A DNA stretch of 64,000 bases. Origin: Candidatus Didemnitutus sp. GTDB taxonomy: Bacteria > Verrucomicrobiota > Verrucomicrobiia > Opitutales > Opitutaceae. A program made the translations under genes and the position numbers. The stretch spans positions 930,001 to 994,000 of the forward strand of contig JAHCAY010000001.1 in the NCBI GenBank assembly GCA_019634575.1, read 5' to 3'. Below, piece after piece: positions 25,979 to 35,200 of the stretch. Under the pieces are notes generated by a model, which saw only the letters and a list, made by a program, of their open reading frames with translations, had not been told where the DNA came from and did not search any database. The stretch's first letter is position 1; every line of letters begins with the position of its first letter.

Positions 25979-27283
25979 TCAGGTCCGGTCAGAAACAGCA
26001 GTCGAGGTGTCGAGTCGGCGGATCGTGCCGCACAGTCCGAACACCGCAGCGATACCCAAGGGCACGAGGGCCGCGCCCATGAGGAAAACGGGGACGTAGC
26101 TGATGCGGCTCAGCGCCGGCACGAGCCAGGTCGAGAAAACCAACACGCCGAACACCGCGCTCATGCCGCCGACGCCAGCCACGGTGCCGACGGACGAACC
26201 GGCGAAGAAGTCGCTCGGGAGCGTCTGGATGTTGTTAATCATGACTTGGAATCCGCAGAGGACGACCGCGATGGCCAGCACCGCCACGAGCGGCGACGGC
26301 GCGAAGGCCCCCGCGAGGAAACCGGGCAGCGTCAACACGCCGCCGAGCAAGATGACGCGTTTGCGCGCCTGATCGACGGACCAGCCGCGACCGATGAGAT
26401 GACCGGACATCCAGCCGCCACTGAGGCTGCCGATAACGGCGCCGACGTAGGGCACCCACGCGAAAAGCCCGATCGACTTCACATCGAAACCGAAGCGATC
26501 CGCCAAGTAGATCGGCAGCCAGTTCACGAACAGCCACCAGATCGGATCGAGAAAGAAACGCGAAACGATCACGCCCCACGTCGCGCGAAATTCGAGCAGC
26601 GAGCGCAGCGAAGCCGCGGGCGCGGTCGGCACCGCGACGGCAGCGGCCGGAGTGTTCGCGGGACGTTCGCCGAGAATGTGCGCGCGTTCCTCGGGCGAAA
26701 CCCACGGGTGCTTGTCCGGCGTCGAGCGGGCGAGAATCAACCACGGCGCGAGCCAGAGAAACCCCAAGCCGCCCACGACGACAAACGTGGCGCGCCAGCC
26801 GAAATGCGCGAAGAGCAGCGCGATCAACGGCGCAGAGACGACCGCACCGAGCGACGCGCCGGCGTTGAAAATGCCTTGGGCGAGCGCCCGCTCGTGGCGC
26901 GGGAACCATTCGGCGACCGCCTTCGTCGCGCCGGGCCAGTTGCCCGCCTCGCTGAAGCCGAGCACGCCGCGGGCGAGCGAGAGCGTGGCGAGGCTGCGCG
27001 CGAGCGCGTGTCCGGCGCAGGCGATCGACCACACCGTCACCGAGAGCACGAAACCGAAGCGCGTGCCGACGCGGTCGAAGATGCGGCCCGAAACCGCCTG
27101 CCCGAGCGCGTAGCAGACCATGAACGCGGAAACGATGTTCGCGTAGTCGCTTTTCGAGAGGTTGGTGTCGGCGGAGATGCTCGGCCACATCACCGCGAGC
27201 GAGGTGCGATCGACGTAGTTGATCACGGTCGCGACCGCGATCAGGCCGATGATTCCCCAGCGGAGATGGGTGCGTTGCGGCAT
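25979..27283 (-). CDS. MFS transporter, hexuronate (anion:cation symporter) family
   Basis: A 434-residue, 12-helix MFS protein starting MPQRTHLRWGIIGLIAVATVINYVDR; the NYVDRTSL motif in helix 1 is typical of the anion:cation symporter family that includes ExuT. Other family marks are GRIFDRVGTRFG between helices 2 and 3 and GFSEAGNWPGATKAVAEWF. ExuT carries hexuronates; relatives in alginate loci carry the unsaturated monomer DEH. It lies 4 nt after kdgF and 55 nt before the TonB receptor on the same strand, which argues for inner-membrane uptake of uronates released from alginate. Confidence 0.9.
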   Translation of the reverse strand: MPQRTHLRWGIIGLIAVATVINYVDRTSLAVMWPSISADTNLSKSDYANIVSAFMVCYALGQAVSGRIFDRVGTRFGFVLSVTVWSIACAGHALARSLATLSLARGVLGFSEAGNWPGATKAVAEWFPRHERALAQGIFNAGASLGAVVSAPLIALLFAHFGWRATFVVVGGLGFLWLAPWLILARSTPDKHPWVSPEERAHILGERPANTPAAAVAVPTAPAASLRSLLEFRATWGVIVSRFFLDPIWWLFVNWLPIYLADRFGFDVKSIGLFAWVPYVGAVIGSLSGGWMSGHLIGRGWSVDQARKRVILLGGVLTLPGFLAGAFAPSPLVAVLAIAVVLCGFQVMINNIQTLPSDFFAGSSVGTVAGVGGMSAVFGVLVFSTWLVPALSRISYVPVFLMGAALVPLGIAAVFGLCGTIRRLDTSTAVSDRT

Positions 27284-27286
27284 GAG

Positions 27287-27649
27287 CTAATTTTTCGGCA
27301 GGAATTCGGCGCGCATCGGCGAGAAGACATCGACGAGCACGCCGGCCTCGATCGCGGTGGCGCCGTGGAGGACGTCGGACGGGATGTAGTAGAAATCGCC
27401 GGCGCGCAGCACGCGCTCCTCGCCGCCGATGTGCACGCGAAACGCACCCTCTTTCACGAACGTGATCTGCACGTGCGGATGGCGGTGAAGCGCACCGACA
27501 GCACCGGCCGTGAACTCGACATAGGCGGCCATCAGCTGGTCGCCGTAGGCCATCACCTTGCGTCGCACTCCCCCGCCCTGCTCCTCCCAAGGGATGGAAT
27601 CGAAGGCGATGAAGAGCTGTTCCTTTTGAACGAACATCGGAGGATGCAT
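27287..27649 (-). CDS. kdgF: KdgF cupin, converts unsaturated uronate to the open-chain keto sugar
   Basis: A 120-residue single cupin matching KdgF across its length: VRRKVMAYGDQLM, GALHRHPHVQITFV, GDFYYIPSDVLHG, VLVDVFSPMRAEFL. KdgF speeds linearisation of 4,5-unsaturated monouronates from pectin or alginate, a step otherwise spontaneous. Probable metal ligands are H55, H57, Q61 and H95, and the DVFSPMR segment carries the conserved Asp and Arg thought to act in catalysis. The start at 27649 gives the family N-terminus; a longer frame reaches into the lyase gene. It lies 8 nt after the PL17 lyase stop, so it is co-transcribed with it. Confidence 0.93.
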   Translation of the reverse strand: MHPPMFVQKEQLFIAFDSIPWEEQGGGVRRKVMAYGDQLMAAYVEFTAGAVGALHRHPHVQITFVKEGAFRVHIGGEERVLRAGDFYYIPSDVLHGATAIEAGVLVDVFSPMRAEFLPKN

Positions 27650-27657
27650 CGGGAAAA

Positions 27658-29853
27658 TCAGTCGCGGCGGAGTGCGGCGTTGCCGGTCCACATGTAGGTT
27701 TGGCCGTCCGCGTCGATGCGATGCTCGGCTTGCGCATCGGCGGCGCGGTTGGTGATCATCAACGTCCACGCGAGGCCATCCTTGCCCGTGATGGCGACGA
27801 CCGTGCCTTCGTCGGTGGACGCGACGACGCGGACGGATTGCACCGTCGGAAAACCGCCCGTCGTGAACTCCTTCGTGCCGTCCCAAACGCCGTGGGGCTC
27901 GAGCACGCTCGCAAAAACGTGATTCGCGGCGCGCGTGCGCAGCATGAAGGCCGCTTCGTTGCGCAGGTTGAAATTCGGATCGTTCGCGCCAATGCGCGTG
28001 AGCACGAGCTGCGTCTTCGCGTCGGCGGACGACGTGACCGTGTAGTAGCGGCTGCCGTTGATCCAGGTGAACTGCACGGGGCCGGTCGCGACGCCCTCGC
28101 CTTCGAGCCAGAGATGCTCGTAGCCGTGGGATTTGCCGAGCGGCTTGCGCTCGGTGGTGGCGATTTTCACCGGGACGTTCGTCGAGAGGAAATGGCCCTG
28201 ATAGTAGAACGGCAGATCGTAGTCGTGCTCGGTCGCGGAGGTCGAGCGGAGCACATCGACGAGCACCGGGAAGGGGAGCTTCGGATCGCGCACCATCGCG
28301 ATCGTGCGCTGCATCGCGACGCCTTTGACGGCGGTGGTGTCCCGCGCGCTGACGATCTGGAAACTCGCGTTGCTCACGTCGAAGAAGTGCGCGTCGGAAT
28401 GCTGGAGCTCAGCCGCATCGTAGTCGCCGCCGTATTGCGTGGTGCGGTCGACGACGAGGGCGTTGTGCGCGACGGTTTGCTTGGCGTAGGACTTGTTTTC
28501 CTTCAGATAGCGGCCGCCCCACTTCTGCTCAACGTTCACCCAGCGCGCGGAGCCGTAATCGGAGAGGATCTCGCGGCCCTGATCGTAGTAGATGACGCTG
28601 AGCTTGTCGTAATGGCCGTGCTCCATGCCGAAGGCGGAATACTTCAGCAGCGCAAGCGACTGGCTGTTGCCAGACGACGCGCGCAACACGCCAACGCCGC
28701 CGTCGGCGCCATGCGGACCGTCGCCGTAGGCGACGCTGCGATACTTAAAAGCGGGCGGCTGCGGCGTGGCGACGAGCGCCTGCGCGACGGCGAGGCCGGC
28801 GGCATTGAGGGCGACGGAGCCCTGGCGCTTGGCAATGTCGAGCAGGTGCGGGTCGCGGCCGTAGTGGATGTAGGCCCAGTCGACCGCGAGCGGGATCTCC
28901 GGCGACTGGAAGGTTTTCTCCTTCATCGCATCATTGAAGGGGATGAACTCGCCGTTGAGGTAAGTGAGCTGGAGGAGCGAATCCACCGCCTTGCGCAGCA
29001 CGCTGTCGCGGCGCGCGAAGACTTTCAGTTCCGGCTGGTTGTTCTCGATCACCTGCGCGAAGACGTAGAACGGCATGATGACGTAGCGCGCGTAGTAGGG
29101 TCCTTCGCAGTAATAGCCGTCGGGCGCGTAGAGCTCGTCGAGCTGCTTGAACCAGCCGCCGGTCTTACCGTCCATTTTCGAACCGTAGAGTGCTTTCTTG
29201 ACGAGTTCGTCGTCGCCCATGACGTAGCCGGCCATGCCGACCGCCGTGGCGGCCCATGTGCCGTGATTGTGGATGCGGTCGAATTCGTGCGCGCGCTCAT
29301 CGGCGAGGAAATGCGCCATCGGTTCGAAGATGTGCGTCTCGAAATTCTTCCGCTCGTCCGTCGTGAGCGTGTCGTAGATGCAGTCGTAGGCCTGCGACGT
29401 GTGCACGAGCCAGACGCACTCGTTGAGGCTCTGATGAAACAGGCGACCGGGAGACGAACTGGCGGCGGCCGGATGGTTGCCGAGCGTCGGATAGAGCACG
29501 GCATATTTTTCCAGCATCGCCTTCACGAAAGCCGCATAGCGCGCCTCGCCGGTGATCTGGTAAAGAAAGCCGGCGAGCTGCATCTCGGCGTAGTTCGCCT
29601 TGTGGCGCTCGTGGGTGAAGCCGGCGGCGTCCTTCGGCTGCGGCACCAGGATCGGCGCCGCGAGCGCGCGCTCGACGCGCTCCTTCGCCTCGGCGTAGGC
29701 CCGGTCGAACAGCGGCGCGTGGCCCAGCGACGCGCGGATATCCTTCACTTCGGCGGGTGTCAGCAACAGGCGCGGATGCGTGCCGACGGCGAAGGCGACA
29801 AGCTGCGCCGCGAGCACGGCGCTGAAAACGAAGGCGGAGCGCAGGAGCTTCAT
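27658..29853 (-). CDS. PL17 oligoalginate (exo) lyase
   Basis: A 731-residue exported protein (signal peptide to about residue 23) with an alpha-toroid domain and a C-terminal heparinase II/III-like beta-sheet domain. The catalytic region matches Alg17C-type enzymes closely: HNHGTW with H197, MAGYVMGDDELV, then DGYYCEGPYYARY, whose Tyr in GPYY corresponds by spacing to the catalytic Tyr258 of Alg17C. Such enzymes release unsaturated monouronate from alginate oligomers. The start at 29853 gives a normal signal peptide. The SDR gene ends 7 nt upstream and kdgF starts 8 nt downstream, so the three form one unit. No endolyase is in the window. Confidence 0.93.
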   Translation of the reverse strand: MKLLRSAFVFSAVLAAQLVAFAVGTHPRLLLTPAEVKDIRASLGHAPLFDRAYAEAKERVERALAAPILVPQPKDAAGFTHERHKANYAEMQLAGFLYQITGEARYAAFVKAMLEKYAVLYPTLGNHPAAASSSPGRLFHQSLNECVWLVHTSQAYDCIYDTLTTDERKNFETHIFEPMAHFLADERAHEFDRIHNHGTWAATAVGMAGYVMGDDELVKKALYGSKMDGKTGGWFKQLDELYAPDGYYCEGPYYARYVIMPFYVFAQVIENNQPELKVFARRDSVLRKAVDSLLQLTYLNGEFIPFNDAMKEKTFQSPEIPLAVDWAYIHYGRDPHLLDIAKRQGSVALNAAGLAVAQALVATPQPPAFKYRSVAYGDGPHGADGGVGVLRASSGNSQSLALLKYSAFGMEHGHYDKLSVIYYDQGREILSDYGSARWVNVEQKWGGRYLKENKSYAKQTVAHNALVVDRTTQYGGDYDAAELQHSDAHFFDVSNASFQIVSARDTTAVKGVAMQRTIAMVRDPKLPFPVLVDVLRSTSATEHDYDLPFYYQGHFLSTNVPVKIATTERKPLGKSHGYEHLWLEGEGVATGPVQFTWINGSRYYTVTSSADAKTQLVLTRIGANDPNFNLRNEAAFMLRTRAANHVFASVLEPHGVWDGTKEFTTGGFPTVQSVRVVASTDEGTVVAITGKDGLAWTLMITNRAADAQAEHRIDADGQTYMWTGNAALRRD

Positions 29854-29860
29854 GGCGCGC

Positions 29861-30616
29861 TCAGGCGAAGAAAATGCCACCGTTGATCTCGAGCGACTCG
29901 CCGTTGACGAACGACGCACGGCTCGACGCGAGGAACGCGATCGCTTCGGCGACCTCGTCCGCCCTGCCCTCGCGCCCGAGCGGCGTCATGCCCGCGACGC
30001 GCTGCCGCACTTCGGGCTTGGTGAAGGTGTCGTGGAACTGCGTCGCAATCATGCCGGGCGAAACGCAGTTCACGCGAATGCGGCGCGCGCCGAGTTCCTT
30101 GGCCATCGCGCGCGTGAAGTTGGAGACGCCCGCCTTGGCCGTCGCGTAGGCGCTCGCGCCGGGACCGCCGCCGTCGCGCGCGGCTTGCGAGGAGACATTC
30201 ACGATCGTCGCGCCGTCCGGCATCAGCGGCAGCGCGGCCTTGGTGACGAGGAACACGCTCTTGAGGTTGAGGGCCATCACCTGGTCCCAAAACGCCTCGT
30301 CCATGTCCGCGATGGTCTTCCGCGCGACGAGCCCGCCCGCGAGATTCACCAGGATATCGATGCGACCGTTGCCCGCCTGACCGGCGGTTTCCACCACGCG
30401 CGCCACGTCGGCCGCGACTGCGATGTCGCCTTGGGCGAGCACGCCTTTGCCACCGGCGGCCTCGATCAGGCGCAGCGTCTCGTCGGCTTGCTCGCGATTG
30501 CTGCGATAATTCACGACGACCGTCGCACCGAGCTGCGCCAGGCGCACCGAAGTGGCCCGGCCGATGTCACGAGCGCCGCCAGTGACGAGCGCAGTTTTGC
30601 CTTGGAGTTCGAGCAT
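29861..30616 (-). CDS. SDR oxidoreductase, probable DEH reductase
   Basis: A 251-residue classical short-chain dehydrogenase. TGGARDIG (12-19) binds the cofactor, NLAGG (91-95) is the structural Asn loop, and the catalytic residues are S142/S143, Y157 and K161 (YATAK). Phe-Ala at the C-terminus follows the usual VNGESLEINGG. In alginate degradation an SDR reduces DEH to 2-keto-3-deoxygluconate with NAD(P)H. The position as first gene of the PL17-KdgF-MFS-TonB receptor run supports this role; sequence alone would allow many substrates. The Arg/Asn after strand 2 (NYRSN) suggests NADPH use. Confidence 0.88.
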   Translation of the reverse strand: MLELQGKTALVTGGARDIGRATSVRLAQLGATVVVNYRSNREQADETLRLIEAAGGKGVLAQGDIAVAADVARVVETAGQAGNGRIDILVNLAGGLVARKTIADMDEAFWDQVMALNLKSVFLVTKAALPLMPDGATIVNVSSQAARDGGGPGASAYATAKAGVSNFTRAMAKELGARRIRVNCVSPGMIATQFHDTFTKPEVRQRVAGMTPLGREGRADEVAEAIAFLASSRASFVNGESLEINGGIFFA

Positions 30617-30693
30617 GAGAGCGAGGGGTTGATGCGAGGTGACGAACAGCTTTTTCGGGGAACGCGGGGAAGTTGCGAGGTTGGCTTGGTTCA

Positions 30694-30720
30694 GTCAATC
30701 GTTTTAGTGTAACGTTTGAC
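30694..30720. promoter_or_regulatory. Candidate operator of the alginate operon
   Basis: The sequence is GTCAATCGTT-N7-AACGTTTGAC. Its arms match 9 of 10 bases and it lies 78-104 nt upstream of the SDR start, in the short gap below the LacI gene. It is the most symmetrical site in that gap. AACGTT half-sites are common for LacI-family proteins, though typical LacI operators have a central CG rather than a 7-nt spacer. Confidence 0.6.
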
Positions 30721-30815
30721 TTTTCTCGCAAGGCCACCTCCAGAAATCATCTATCGTTTCCCCAACATGCAGCCCATAAGACGCTTCCAGCTGCATGCAA
30801 GGCTCCGTTGCGCCG

Positions 30816-31880
30816 TCAAAAACCCGGACGCCCCGTCGAGCGCCGCAACACGAGTTCCGGCGTGAGCGTCAGATGTGCCGGCGGCTCGGCGTGCTTCCCC
30901 TCCATGCGATCGATCAGGAGCTCGACGGCCGATTTCATCAGCTCCACCAAAGGCTGACGGACCGTCGTGATCGGCGGATCCATGATCTCGCAGAGGTGGA
31001 TGTCATCGAAACCCACGACCGAAATGTCGCGCGGGATGCTCAATCCGAGCTCCCGGCAGCCGGCGTAGATGCCGACCGCCGTCATGTCGTTGATCGCAAA
31101 AAATGCCGTGGGCGGCTCCGGCTGTTTCAGCAACGCGACCGCAGCAGCGCGCCCGATCTCGGTGACAACCTCCTCGTCGTCTCCGGCCTTGGCGTTTCCG
31201 GTCCACTCCAAGCGCGCGTCCGGCACGATGCCCGCAGAGCGCAAAGTGTCGCGATACCCGTCCAGGCGGTCGCGACGATTCGCGGAATTGATCGGTCCGG
31301 ACACGAACGCGATGCGGCGATGCCCGAGCGACAGGAGGTGCTCGATGGCGAGCTTCGCGCCGAGACCGTTGTCCACGCGCACACTGTCGAGTTCGAGCCC
31401 GGCATCGTTCAGGGTCAACCGGTCGAACGCCACCGCCTGCAAGCCCCGCTTCACCACGCCGGCCATGTGGCGCAGTGACAGCGGCGACGAGCCGAGGATC
31501 ACGCCGCGGATGCCGCGCGCGAGCATCGACTCCACATAGCGCTGTTCGCGCTCGGGATTGCCCTCGGCGTTGCACAACAGCACTTGGTAATTTTTTGCCA
31601 TCGCCGCGTGCTCGACGCAGCGCGCGAACTCGCCCCAAAACGGATTCGCCACCGTCGGCACGACGAGCCCGATGGTCGGCACGTAACCGGTCTTCAGCGC
31701 GCGGGCCATTTCGTTGGTCGAGTAGCCGAGATCGGCAACCGCCTTCAGCACGCGCTCCTGCGTGTCCGGACGCATGCGGTCGAGTTTGCCGTTGAGCACG
31801 AGCGACACCGTCGACGTGGAGACGTTCGCCGCCTTCGCGACGTCGTGAATCGTGACTCGTCCCACCGGTTTGCTCGCCAT
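30816..31880 (-). CDS. LacI-family transcriptional regulator
   Basis: A 354-residue protein. The N-terminal helix-turn-helix VTIHDVAKAANVSTSTVSLVLNGK is at residues 9-32, with the hinge helix GYSTNEMARALK. The periplasmic-binding-protein-like sensor domain is IGLVVPTVANPFWGEFARCVE, then RGVILGSS, RIAFVSGPI and VVGFDDIHLCEIMDPPITTV. It would repress or activate a sugar operon in response to a metabolite. The adjacent alginate genes on the same strand are the obvious target, perhaps with DEH or KDG as inducer. The start at 31880 lies just before the HTH; the frame runs to 32006 with no family support. Several palindromes lie upstream at 31984-32073. Confidence 0.92.
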   Translation of the reverse strand: MASKPVGRVTIHDVAKAANVSTSTVSLVLNGKLDRMRPDTQERVLKAVADLGYSTNEMARALKTGYVPTIGLVVPTVANPFWGEFARCVEHAAMAKNYQVLLCNAEGNPEREQRYVESMLARGIRGVILGSSPLSLRHMAGVVKRGLQAVAFDRLTLNDAGLELDSVRVDNGLGAKLAIEHLLSLGHRRIAFVSGPINSANRRDRLDGYRDTLRSAGIVPDARLEWTGNAKAGDDEEVVTEIGRAAAVALLKQPEPPTAFFAINDMTAVGIYAGCRELGLSIPRDISVVGFDDIHLCEIMDPPITTVRQPLVELMKSAVELLIDRMEGKHAEPPAHLTLTPELVLRRSTGRPGF

Positions 31881-32019
31881 CGGATGCGTTGATACCAGAA
31901 GCCTGTCGAACGGCAAGCGAGGTGTGCGACGCGGTCTTTTCTCCGAGGCGCGCGCGAGACACGCGCACTCCCCCATCCACCTCGTTTCACCCACACCTGC
32001 CCCCACAGCGAGTGAAACA

Positions 32020-32040
32020 ACTCACGTCGCCAACGTGAGT
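32020..32040. promoter_or_regulatory. Perfect palindrome ACTCACGT-N5-ACGTGAGT upstream of lacI-type gene
   Basis: Eight-base perfect arms with a 5-nt spacer (CGCCA), 140-160 nt upstream of the regulator start. Another pair, GTTTCAC (31984-31990) and GTGAAAC (32012-32018), surrounds the sequence just before it. Autoregulation is possible. Confidence 0.45.
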
Positions 32041-32052
32041 CGCCCCCCGAAT

Positions 32053-32073
32053 TTGTAACCTAATAGGTTACAA
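32053..32073. promoter_or_regulatory. Perfect 21-nt palindrome TTGTAACCT-AAT-AGGTTACAA
   Basis: Nine-base perfect arms around AAT, in AT-rich sequence unlike the surrounding GC-rich DNA. It lies between the regulator gene and smc and is a strong candidate for a transcription-factor site controlling the regulator. Confidence 0.55.
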
Positions 32074-32186
32074 TTCCGCTGGGGCACTCGGCGGAGATGG
32101 TCACGCTTTAAGTGACAATCGATGCCGCGGTGCTCGCGCTGGAACGGGCGGAATGTGGCGCCGACGCGGGGACGGCAGAACAAAGA

Positions 32187-32206
32187 AGCCCGCGTTTCCG
32201 CGGGCT
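32187..32206 (-). terminator. Rho-independent terminator of smc
   Basis: An 8-bp GC stem (AGCCCGCG with CGCGGGCT, loop TTTC) is followed on the minus strand by TCTTTGTTC. It lies 53 nt beyond the smc stop codon. Confidence 0.75.
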
Positions 32207-32259
32207 CGTTGCGCCGGTCGCGCGCAGCGGCGCATGAGCGCCGTGGCGGAAGCGAATCG

Positions 32260-35200
32260 TTATGCCTCGACCGTCTTCGGCTTCGCGTTGCGCACGGCGT
32301 CGGCGACGGTCGTCGGCAGGGCCTCGGCCTCGCCGCTGACCTTGTCGAACTTCATCGAGAGCGTGCGGGACACGCCGCGCTCCTGCATCGTGACGCCGTA
32401 GATCGCGTCGGCGGCGGCGATGGTGCTCTTGTTGTGCGTGATGATGATGAACTGCGAGCTGTCGACGAACTGCTTCAGCAGGTTCGTGAAGCGGTGAATG
32501 TTCGACTCGTCGAGCGGCGCGTCGAGTTCGTCGAGCAAGCAGAACGGCGACGGCTTCACCATATACAGCGCGAACAGCAGCGCGACGGCCGTAAGCGTCT
32601 TCTGCCCGCCGGAGAGGAGCGTGATGCCCTTGAGCTTCGTGCCCGGCGGCTGCGCCACGATCTCGATGCCGCTCTCGAGCGGGTCCTCGGCCGTGACAAG
32701 TTCGATCTCCGCGCGGCCGCCGCCGAACAGGATGTTGAACGTGTAGGCGAAGTTCTTCCGGATCTGCTCGAAGGTGACCTTGAACTGCTCGAGCGACGTG
32801 TGGTTGATGTCGTCGATCGCCTTGAGGAGCGCGGTCTTCGCGTTGGTCAGGTCATCGACCTGATTCTTGAGGAACTCATAGCGCTGCTTCAGTTCGGAAT
32901 ATTCCTCGATCGCGACGAGATTGACCGCGCCCATCGAGCCCAGCCGCTGACGCAGCGCGTCCACCTCGGTCTTGATCGCGGTCCAGTCGGTATTCTCGAG
33001 CGCGGCCAAGTCGCCCTCGGTCGGATCGCTCTTGTTTTCCTTTTTCTTTTTCCGGCGCGCCGGCTTCGCGGCCGCTTCGGGAGCGGTCGCGGCATTCGGG
33101 TCCGCAGGCACCTCGGCGCTGGCGACGACCGGCTCCGCGGGCGCGGCGGCGGGCAAGGCCGGGGCCGCGGCGCTCTCGTCCTCTTCATCGAGGTCGAGAT
33201 CCTTCATGCCCTCCGGCTCGTCGTCGGAGTGCCAGAGAAGTTTTTTCCAATCGAGAGTTGAGACGTCGGTCTGGAACTCGTGCGTCACTTCCTCGACGAG
33301 GAACTGCACGCGGGCGCGCGTCTCGGCGACCTTCACCTCGGTGCGGGAAAGCTCGGACATCGCGCTCTCCGCTTCGGTGCGGATCGAGCTCATGCCGGCC
33401 TCGCCGGAATTGATCTCGGATTCGATCGACGTGAGTTCGTTGCGCACCGATTCCACGTTCTGTTGCGCGATCGCGAGCGTCGTGCCGATTTCCTCGGCGC
33501 GGGCGCGCTGGCCGGCGGCCTCGTTCTCGAGTTGGGAAACCTGTTCGTTCCACGTCTCGATCTCGATCTGGCGCTCGTCGTGGAGGTCGGCGAGCTGCAC
33601 GCGGCGACGCTCCATTTCGGAGAGGCCGCGATCCAGCACTTCGACCTTCTGGCGGCGTTCCGCGAGTTCGAGGCGGGCTTGCGCGAGGGATTCCTTCTTC
33701 TGGTCGCGCTCGGCGCGCTTGCCGGAAATCTCCGCTTCGGTCTGCGCGATTTTCTGCTTCTGCGCCTCCACCTCGGCCTGGGCCTCGGTGAGCTGCGCCT
33801 GCGCCTTGGCGTGGCGGGCGAGCGCTTCCTGGTGGTCGCGCTGCAAGTTCGCCAGCTCGTTCTGCATGCGGCCGAGGCGATTCGCCGCCTCGTCGTGCGA
33901 GCGTTGGGCGTTTTTCTCCTCGGTGTGCAACGACGCGGCGTGCTGCGACGCGGCGAGCACGTCCTTGCGCTTCTGTTCGAGATTCTGCTCCGCCTCGACG
34001 AGGGCGGTGTTCAACTTCTCGATCAGCGCCTTTTGCTCGTCGTGCGCGGCTTGCTCGGCGACGACGGCCTTGCCGGTCTCGCGGAGATCGACCTCGCGTT
34101 GCACGATCGAGTTGGCGGGCTTCTTGTGGTGGCCGCCGTAAATGAGACCACGACGGTCGACGAGATCGCCGCGGGGCGTCGCAACCATCAGGAAGCTGAA
34201 GGTCGGGTTCGCCTTCCAGAAATCAAGGAACGCGCCGAGGTCGTCGGCCACATAGCACGCCGAGAGGAGCGCCGCCGCCGGATGCGATGGCTCGAGGTTG
34301 GCGACGGCGTCGGTCGCGGGCTTGAGCCCGGCCGGCAGCTCGCCGTTCGAGGCGCCGCCCACGAAACCGGGCACCTGCAGGCACACGCTGCCGACTTGGT
34401 CGGTTTCGAGCTGGGCGAGAATCTTGCGGGCGGTGTCGACGTCGGCGACCGAGATGGCTTCGACCGACGAGCCGAGCAGCGCCTCGACGGCCTTGGCCCA
34501 CTCGGCGCGCACCTCGAGTCCCTGCGTAATCGGGACGAATTTCTGCTCGCCGAAGATCGCCGCGAAACGACCCTGCAGGATCGCCTTCGCACCTTCGCCG
34601 AAGCCTTCCCACTTCTCGTGGAGCTGCTGGAGCAGCTTCAGGCGCGCGGTCTTCTGGGCGAGATTGCGGTCGATCTCCTGCAGGCGGCGCTGGCCTTCGC
34701 GGAAATTCTTCGTCGCGTCCTGCAACGCCACGTGGGCGGCTTGCGCCTCGTTGTTCTGGCGGCTCTGCTCGGCACGAGCTTCCTCGACGCGCGTGCGCGC
34801 CTCGTTCAGCGCCTGCGCGGCGGCCGCGACCGCCTGGCGGACTTCCTCGAGGTCGGCGCCGACCTGATCGTATTTGTGCTGGCTGGTGCGGGCATCGACC
34901 TCGAGCGACGAGCTCTCGGTGATGTGTCGCGCGACCGCGCTCTCGAGTTGGAGGAGATGAAACTTGTCCTGACCGAGCGCCTGCTCGACGCGCGTGAGTT
35001 CGCCTTCGAGAACCGCGAGCTCACGGTTGCGCTCCTGGAACACCGCGTCGGAGCTGCCGAGCAGCGAGAGCTGCATCTGCTTGTCCTGCGCGCCGGTGTC
35101 GACCTGCGAGGCGAGCTCGCGGATCTGCATCTCGAGTTCGGCGAGGTCGTCGTTGCTCGAGGCGAGGCGCTCGGCGAGTCCCTGGCGCTTCACATGCGCC

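Noticed and set aside
23413..26082. 889-codon open frame on the plus strand opposite the TonB receptor
   Set aside because: Antisense shadow of the receptor gene with low-complexity Val/Arg/Glu composition and no recognisable motif.
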